Below, one piece after another: positions 1-5,718 of a DNA stretch of 5,718 bases; positions within the stretch are counted from its first letter, which is position 1; the number at the start of each line of letters is the position of its first letter. The DNA is taken from contig JAEZBT010000297.1 in NCBI GenBank assembly GCA_023426865.1, positions 1-5,718 of the forward strand, given 5' to 3'. The position numbers and the translations under genes are program-made. The notes below the pieces were generated by a model that saw only the letters and a list, made by a program, of their open reading frames with translations, ran no database searches and was not told where the DNA came from. The DNA is from Actinomycetes bacterium. Lineage in GTDB: Bacteria > Actinomycetota > Actinomycetes > Actinomycetales > Cellulomonadaceae.

Positions 1-867
1 GACGACCCAGCCCCGCTGCCCGCGGATCCGCCCGCCGCGCACGTGGAACACCTGGACCGCGGCCTCGAGGTCGTCCCCGGCCAGCGCGAACACATCCGCG
101 TCCGTCCCGTCGGCGAGGACGACCGCGTTCTTCTCGGTCGCCCTCTGCAGGGCCCCGATGTCGTCACGCAGCTTGGCGGCGAGCTCGTACTCGAGGCTCG
201 CCGCCGCCTCGCGCATCGCCTGCTCGAGCCGCCGCACGTAGCGGCCGGTCTCGCCTGCCATGAAGTCGCAGAAGTCCTCCGCGAGGGCGCGGTGCTCCTC
301 GAGGCTCACGCGCCCGACGCACGGGGCGGAGCACTTGTCGATGTAGCCGAGGAGGCAGGGCCGCCCGGTCTGTGCGGCGCGCTTGTAGACGCCGGCCGAG
401 CACGTGCGGACCGGGAACACCCGCAGCAGCAGGTCGACCGTCTCGCGGATCGCCCACGCGTGGCCGTACGGGCCGAAGTAGCGCGTGCCCGGACGTTTTG
501 CGCCGCGCATCACCTGGACCCGGGGCACCTCCTCGCCCATCGTGACGGCAAGGTACGGGTACGACTTGTCGTCCCGGTACTTCACGTTGAACCGCGGGTC
601 GAACTCCTTGATCCAGGAGTACTCCAGCGCGAGCGCCTCGACCTCCGTGCCGACGACGGTCCACTCCACCGACGCGGCAGTGGTCACCATCGCCTGGGTC
701 CGCGGGTGCAGTGCCGCGACGTCCTGGAAGTACGAGCCGAGCCTCGACCGCAGGCTCTTGGCCTTGCCGACGTAGATGACCCGTCGGTGCTCGTCCCGGA
801 AGCGGTACACCCCCGGCTGGTCCGGGATCTGCCCGGGTCTCGGCCGATAGGTCGCTGGATCCGCCAC
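1..867 (-). CDS. uvrC: UvrABC excinuclease subunit UvrC, N-terminal part (3' end beyond window)
   Basis: UvrC is the nuclease of nucleotide excision repair: recruited by UvrB to damaged DNA, it cuts on both sides of the lesion. The frame is open from a GTG at 867 to the window edge (289 codons of a protein usually about 600-680 long). Residues 15-94 form the GIY-YIG nuclease (3' incision). Y21, Y32, K35, R42, E82 and N94 fall where the Thermotoga enzyme has its active-site residues. Four cysteines, C156-x14-C171-x7-C179-x3-C183, match the conserved UvrC cysteine cluster, reported in E. coli UvrC to hold an iron-sulfur centre. A UVR helical hairpin for UvrB contact lies at about 214-248. The frame then enters the central region, ending in the typical motif around GQRGWVV. 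The C-terminal RNase H-like nuclease and HhH domains are outside the window. The GTG start matches the usual N-terminus and has no Shine-Dalgarno sequence. The gene is divergent from the OsmC-family gene, 55 bp apart. The family assignment is secure. Confidence 0.97.
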   Translation of the reverse strand, partial: MADPATYRPRPGQIPDQPGVYRFRDEHRRVIYVGKAKSLRSRLGSYFQDVAALHPRTQAMVTTAASVEWTVVGTEVEALALEYSWIKEFDPRFNVKYRDDKSYPYLAVTMGEEVPRVQVMRGAKRPGTRYFGPYGHAWAIRETVDLLLRVFPVRTCSAGVYKRAAQTGRPCLLGYIDKCSAPCVGRVSLEEHRALAEDFCDFMAGETGRYVRRLEQAMREAAASLEYELAAKLRDDIGALQRATEKNAVVLADGTDADVFALAGDDLEAAVQVFHVRGGRIRGQRGWVV

Positions 868-879
868 TGCACAAGGCTA
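867..879 (-). promoter_or_regulatory. Probable leaderless promoter of uvrC (-10 TAGCCT)
   Basis: On the minus strand TAGCCT (879 to 874) fits the actinobacterial -10 pattern TANNNT. It ends 6 nt before the GTG at 867, the spacing expected if transcription begins at the G of the start codon. There is no purine-rich Shine-Dalgarno sequence before this GTG, which agrees with a leaderless mRNA. No convincing -35 hexamer is seen; GTGGAC at 900-895 is the nearest candidate but its 15-nt spacer is short. Confidence 0.55.
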
Positions 880-884
880 GATGA

Positions 885-892
885 CGGATCCG
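885..892. other. Palindrome CGGATCCG in the uvrC/OsmC divergent promoter region
   Basis: A perfect 8-bp palindrome sits between the two outward-facing -10 hexamers, near the -35 zones of both promoters. It could be part of an operator for a dimeric regulator. It is short, however, and GGATCC-containing strings also occur in coding sequence here (around 24-31 and 857-863), so chance is quite possible. Confidence 0.2.
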
Positions 893-911
893 ACGTCCAC
901 GGCGGGCCGGT

Positions 912-923
912 TACCGTGTCCCA
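912..923 (+). promoter_or_regulatory. Possible leaderless promoter of the OsmC-family gene (-10 TACCGT)
   Basis: TACCGT at 912-917 fits TANNNT and lies 5 nt before the ATG at 923, so transcription could start at or next to the A of the ATG. No Shine-Dalgarno sequence is present in the preceding GC-rich segment. The -35 zone (about 889-895) overlaps that of the opposing uvrC promoter. The spacing is one base shorter than for uvrC and uvrA, so confidence is lower. Confidence 0.4.
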
Positions 924-1447
924 TGGGCATCCTCCACACCTACGAGGCCACGCTGACCTGGACCGGCGCGCGGGGAACCGGCACCACCGGTTACGCGGCC
1001 TACGGCCGCGACCACGAGGTCGCGTTCGAGGGCAAGCCACCGATCCTCGGGTCCGCCGATCCCGCGTTCCGCGGCGACCCGACGCGGCACACGCCCGAGG
1101 AACTGCTCGTCGGGGCGCTCGCCCAATGCCACATGCTCTGGTTCCTGCATCTCGCGTCGGCGGCCGGCGTCGTCGTCGTCGGTTACACGGACGCCGCCCA
1201 GGGCCGGATGCGCGTCGAGGCGGCCGGGTACGGGCAGTTCATCGAGGTCGTCCTGAGGCCGTGCGTGACGCTGGGCAGGGCCGAGCACGCCGACGGCCGC
1301 GCGGTGACGGACGAGGACCTCGCGGCGCTGCACGCGGGGGCGCGTGAGCACTGCTTCATCGCGCGCTCGGTGAACTTCCCCGTGCGCCACGACCCCGCGC
1401 CGCTCCGCGTCGAGCACTCGGGCGACGGCGCGTCGGTCTCGTCCTGA
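923..1447 (+). CDS. OsmC/Ohr-family peroxiredoxin-like protein
   Basis: OsmC/Ohr proteins are small cytoplasmic homodimers that reduce organic hydroperoxides with a pair of cysteines. This 174-residue protein shows the family pattern of an N-terminal sheet (YEATLTWTGARGTGTTGY), a segment ending SADPAFRGD, and the central helix start TPEELLVGALAQCHMLWFL carrying the first cysteine, C69. The second cysteine, C144, lies in REHCFIARSVNFPVRHDP, a C-terminal motif typical of one widespread OsmC subfamily. A third, C114, is not in a known catalytic position. The last 12 or so residues look like a disordered tail. I start at the ATG at 923, because family members begin just before the HxYEA strand and a -10 hexamer lies directly upstream. 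An in-frame ATG at 881 would add 14 atypical residues and would place that promoter inside the gene. The gene is divergent from uvrC and convergent with uvrA. The peroxide substrate and the reductant cannot be read from sequence. Confidence 0.92.
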   Translation: MGILHTYEATLTWTGARGTGTTGYAAYGRDHEVAFEGKPPILGSADPAFRGDPTRHTPEELLVGALAQCHMLWFLHLASAAGVVVVGYTDAAQGRMRVEAAGYGQFIEVVLRPCVTLGRAEHADGRAVTDEDLAALHAGAREHCFIARSVNFPVRHDPAPLRVEHSGDGASVSS

Positions 1448-1456
1448 CGCCGACGC
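1430..1456. terminator. Weak hairpin at the convergent OsmC/uvrA ends, possible bidirectional terminator
   Basis: GCGTCGG (1430-1436) and CCGACGC (1450-1456) can form a 7-bp stem with a 13-nt loop. It overlaps the last codons of the OsmC-family gene and begins 5 nt past the uvrA stop codon. There is no T-tract on either strand, so it is not a standard intrinsic terminator. Such stems also arise by chance at this G+C. Confidence 0.22.
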
Positions 1457-1460
1457 CCGC

Positions 1461-4357
<2,897 letters not shown>

Positions 4358-4358
<1 letters not shown>

Positions 4359-4370
4359 GGCGCCATGGTA
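4358..4370 (-). promoter_or_regulatory. Probable leaderless promoter of uvrA (-10 TACCAT)
   Basis: On the minus strand TACCAT (4370 to 4365) fits TANNNT and ends exactly 6 nt before the GTG at 4358, the same geometry as at uvrC. No Shine-Dalgarno sequence precedes either candidate GTG. The -35 zone is a poor match to TTGACA and is overlapped by the LexA box, as expected for a repressible promoter. Confidence 0.55.
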
Positions 4371-4386
4371 GGCATGCACACCGACA

Positions 4387-4402
4387 TCATACAGGCGTTC
4401 GA
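4387..4402 (-). promoter_or_regulatory. LexA (SOS) box upstream of uvrA
   Basis: The minus strand reads TCGAAC-GCCT-GTATGA, matching 10 of the 12 defined positions of the actinobacterial LexA consensus TCGAAC-N4-GTTCGA: a perfect left half and a right half with two changes. It spans about -44 to -29 relative to a transcription start at 4358, so bound LexA would block RNA polymerase at the -35 zone. uvrA is a classic SOS gene in E. coli. The perfect half-site is also the core of a 12-bp palindrome, GCGTTCGAACGC, at 4395-4406. Confidence 0.75.
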
Positions 4403-4432
4403 ACGCTCCGCAGGACGTCGGCGCGCTCGTCG

Positions 4433-4459
4433 CGGCGCGGACGCCGGCCCGCCGCGCCG
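4433..4459 (-). terminator. GC-rich hairpin after the TerC-family gene, candidate terminator
   Basis: CGGCGCGG (4433-4440) and CCGCGCCG (4452-4459) form a perfect 8-bp stem with an 11-nt loop, starting 4 nt beyond the TerC-family stop codon. No T-tract follows. Hairpins lacking one are proposed as terminators in high-GC actinobacteria, but the claim is weaker without it. Its position between the TerC gene and the LexA box/uvrA promoter suits a barrier that keeps uvrA control separate. Confidence 0.42.
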
Positions 4460-4463
4460 GTGA

Positions 4464-5498
4464 TCAGTCGGCCGTGTCGTCCGCGGACGGCCCTACCGGC
4501 TCGACGGCCCCGTTCGCCGCGCTCTGCGCGCGGCGCGTCGACACGAGGCTCGCGACGGTCGCCACGACGAGCGTGCCGAGGATCACGGTGAGCGAGAGCC
4601 AGATGGGGATCTCGGGCGCCCACGCGACGTGCTCGCCCCCGTTGATGAACGGCAGCTCGTTGGTGTGCAGCGCCTCCAGGACGAGCTTGACGCCGATGAA
4701 CCCGAGGATGAACGACAGCCCCTCGGACAGGTACACGAGGCGCTTGAGGAGGCCGCCGAGGAGGAAGTAGAGCTGCCGCAGGCCGAGCAGCGCGAACGCG
4801 TTCGTCGTGAAGACGATGTACGGCTCCTTGGTGAGCCCGTAGATCGCGGGGATCGAGTCCAGTGCGAACAGGACGTCGGTGGACCCGATGGCGATCATCA
4901 CGATGAGCATCGGAGTGACGAGCCGCTTGCCGCCCTCCACCACCGTCAGGCGGTCGCTGCGGTACTCGTTCGTCGAGGGCAGCACGCGCCGGACGAGCCG
5001 CAGCAGGCGGTTCTCGTGGAACTCGGCCGGCGCCTCGCTGTCGTGGTCCTCCCGCGCCAGCTTCACCGCCGTGTAGATGAGGAACGCGCCGAAGAGGTAG
5101 AAGACCCAGGAGAACTGCGCGATGGCGGCGGCGCCGGCCCAGATGAACAGGCCGCGCAGCAGGAGGGCGATCGCCACGCCCACCAGCAGCACCTTCTGCT
5201 GGTAGATCCGCGGGACCGCGAACCTCGTCATGATGATGAGGAAGACGAAGAGGTTGTCGACCGAGAGGCTCTTCTCGGTCACGTAGCCCGCGAAGTACTC
5301 CCCACCGTGGGATGGCCCCCAGACCAGCAGCAGCCCGACGCCGAACACCAGCGCCAGCGCGATGTAGAACGCCGACCAGAACGCCGCCTCGCGGAACGTC
5401 GGCTCGTGCGGGGTCCGGACGTGCGCGTAGAAGTCGAAGACCATGAGGCCGACGACCCCCGCGATGGTGAGGCCCCAGACCCACAGGGGAACTGACAC
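4464..5498 (-). CDS. TerC-family integral membrane protein, probable Mn2+ exporter
   Basis: TerC proteins (E. coli Alx, B. subtilis MeeF/MeeY) are cytoplasmic-membrane proteins linked to manganese export and, for the founding member, tellurite resistance. This 344-residue protein has about nine hydrophobic segments (roughly 4-22, 38-60, 80-93, 102-120, 125-147, 196-214, 226-248, 258-276, 298-320). The two diagnostic acidic motifs are present: EKSLSVDNLFVF at 75-86 (E75, D81) and STDVLFALDSIPAIYGLT at 206-223 (D208, D214). These intramembrane acids are the likely metal ligands. A charged loop (about 148-192) divides the two halves, and the last 24 residues are a polar tail. The GTG start at 5498 follows GGAGG by 7 nt and begins directly before the first membrane segment. 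The frame stays open upstream to at least 5672, but that part is riboswitch, not protein. The Mn2+ role is inferred from the family and the leader RNA; no substrate is shown directly. Confidence 0.95.
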   Translation of the reverse strand: MSVPLWVWGLTIAGVVGLMVFDFYAHVRTPHEPTFREAAFWSAFYIALALVFGVGLLLVWGPSHGGEYFAGYVTEKSLSVDNLFVFLIIMTRFAVPRIYQQKVLLVGVAIALLLRGLFIWAGAAAIAQFSWVFYLFGAFLIYTAVKLAREDHDSEAPAEFHENRLLRLVRRVLPSTNEYRSDRLTVVEGGKRLVTPMLIVMIAIGSTDVLFALDSIPAIYGLTKEPYIVFTTNAFALLGLRQLYFLLGGLLKRLVYLSEGLSFILGFIGVKLVLEALHTNELPFINGGEHVAWAPEIPIWLSLTVILGTLVVATVASLVSTRRAQSAANGAVEPVGPSADDTAD

Positions 5499-5504
5499 GC
5501 GAGT

Positions 5505-5536
5505 ACCTCCGGTACGTCGGTGGGTGCACCGGAGGT
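5505..5536 (-). promoter_or_regulatory. Riboswitch expression platform: hairpin hiding the TerC ribosome binding site
   Basis: ACCTCCGGT (5536-5528) and ACCGGAGGT (5513-5505) form a perfect 9-bp stem with a 14-nt loop. It contains the whole GGAGG Shine-Dalgarno sequence (5510-5506). The left arm includes CCTCCGG (5535-5529), which is also the 3' strand of the aptamer's P1 helix, so the two folds exclude each other. With ligand, P1 would form and free the ribosome binding site (translation on). Without ligand, the hairpin would close it (off). No T-tract follows, which points to translational rather than transcriptional control. Confidence 0.75.
5506..5510 (-). promoter_or_regulatory. Strong Shine-Dalgarno sequence of the TerC-family gene
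   Basis: GGAGG sits 7 nt before the GTG at 5498 and fixes that start. It is the only clear Shine-Dalgarno sequence ahead of any gene in the window, and it is enclosed by the switching hairpin. Confidence 0.9.
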
Positions 5537-5628
5537 CTCCTCCACCCGCTTGCCGGGCCAGGGCACCGGACCGCCGTCGTCGGCGATCGTGATGACGGCG
5601 CACCCGCGTCGGGAGTACTCCCCTCCGG
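5529..5628 (-). ncRNA. yybP-ykoY (Mn2+-sensing) riboswitch aptamer in the TerC leader
   Basis: Reading the minus strand from 5628, the RNA folds as a yybP-ykoY element. P1 is CCGGAGG (5628-5622) with CCTCCGG (5535-5529), 7 bp. It is followed by the conserved GGAGTA (5621-5616), the segment that reads GGGGAGUA in known members. A small hairpin comes next, CCCG/CGGG (5613-5610 with 5606-5603). The long arm has GCGC (5601-5598) pairing with GUGC (5566-5563), the conserved CGUCA loop (5597-5593), a 7-bp helix AUCGCCG/CGGCGGU (5587-5581 with 5576-5570), and the opposing CCGG (5569-5566, whose last G also pairs). Then a hairpin GCCCG/CGGGU (5558-5554 with 5548-5544) leads to the conserved GAGACC (5539-5534) closing P1. 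Known members bind Mn2+ and precede TerC-family or other Mn exporter genes, as here. I matched the motifs by eye from memory of the family; I did not run a covariance model. Confidence 0.82.
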
Positions 5629-5633
5629 GCGTA

Positions 5634-5639
5634 AGGGTA
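5634..5639 (-). promoter_or_regulatory. Possible -10 element (TACCCT) for the riboswitch-TerC transcript
   Basis: TACCCT on the minus strand fits TANNNT and would start transcription near 5628-5626, at the very beginning of the aptamer's P1 strand. If so, the leader would be about 130 nt and consist almost entirely of riboswitch. There is no good -35 hexamer about 17 nt upstream. The start may instead lie further up, beyond 5640. Confidence 0.35.
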
Positions 5640-5640
5640 C

Positions 5641-5677
5641 GGCCTGGGCCGACGCCGTCGCGAACGCCCCACAGGCC
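5641..5677. repeat. Inverted repeat GGCCTG/CAGGCC upstream of the riboswitch
   Basis: GGCCTG (5641-5646) and CAGGCC (5672-5677) are perfect 6-bp inverted arms separated by 25 bp. They may be the remains of a terminator for whatever precedes this point, or chance in GC-rich DNA. From here to the window end at 5718 I see no convincing gene: no recognisable protein end or start and no Shine-Dalgarno sequence. Confidence 0.2.
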
Positions 5678-5718
5678 CGAGCCCCCGGAACGACCGTCGC
5701 CGGCCCGCGGTGGCGGAC

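Noticed and set aside
881..922. Upstream ATG (881) for the OsmC-family gene
   Set aside because: It adds 14 atypical residues, has no Shine-Dalgarno sequence, and would put the TACCGT hexamer inside the gene. The ATG at 923 fits the family N-terminus.
43..1347. A 434-codon plus-strand frame spanning uvrC and the OsmC-family gene
   Set aside because: It runs antisense to uvrC, through the divergent promoter region, and then out of frame through the OsmC-family gene. Its second half is an Arg/Gly-rich frameshift translation with no protein character.
4629..5495. A 288-codon plus-strand frame opposite the TerC-family gene
   Set aside because: It is an antisense shadow: charged low-complexity product, no Shine-Dalgarno sequence, and the opposite strand encodes an unmistakable membrane protein.
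5611..5622. Perfect palindrome GGGAGTACTCCC as a protein operator
   Set aside because: It coincides with the conserved GGGGAGUA segment of the riboswitch, which explains most of it. There is no independent support for protein binding.
5499..5672. N-terminal extension of the TerC-family protein to 5672
   Set aside because: The extra residues are Arg-rich and unlike TerC proteins. The region folds as a riboswitch, and a strong GGAGG precedes the GTG at 5498.

Overview
The window reads as a stretch of an actinobacterial chromosome. Supporting this are very high G+C with strong G/C bias at third codon positions, GTG starts in three of four genes, extensionless TANNNT -10 hexamers placed directly before start codons, an actinobacterial-type LexA (SOS) box, and protein sequences of actinobacterial type. 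A member of the Micrococcales (Cellulomonas-like) is my best guess, but only from general resemblance. There is no sign of recent transfer, insertion sequences, CRISPR or RNA genes other than a cis-regulatory riboswitch.

Layout from left to right. (1) 1-867, minus: the N-terminal 289 codons of uvrC, cut by the window edge. (2) 868-922: a 55-bp divergent promoter region holding two back-to-back -10 hexamers. (3) 923-1447, plus: an OsmC/Ohr-family thiol peroxidase. (4) 1448-1460: a 13-bp gap between convergent genes. (5) 1461-4358, minus: complete uvrA, preceded by a leaderless-type promoter and a LexA box. (6) 4359-4463: intergenic region with the uvrA control sites and a GC-rich hairpin after the next gene. 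(7) 4464-5498, minus: a TerC-family membrane protein. (8) 5499-5718: the TerC leader, which folds as a yybP-ykoY (Mn2+) riboswitch overlapping the ribosome binding site, then about 80 bp with no gene I can support.

Functionally this is a genome-maintenance and stress neighbourhood. UvrA (damage recognition) and UvrC (dual incision) are two of the three core excision-repair proteins. An organic-hydroperoxide-type detoxification protein sits between them, and a probable manganese exporter lies upstream. uvrA appears to be SOS-controlled, while the TerC gene appears to be controlled by Mn2+ at the level of translation. uvrB is not in the window.

The genes are ordinary housekeeping genes. The most rewarding signals are regulatory: the riboswitch whose Shine-Dalgarno segment copies the aptamer's own P1 strand, the SOS box at uvrA, and three genes that look leaderless beside one with a strong, switchable ribosome binding site.
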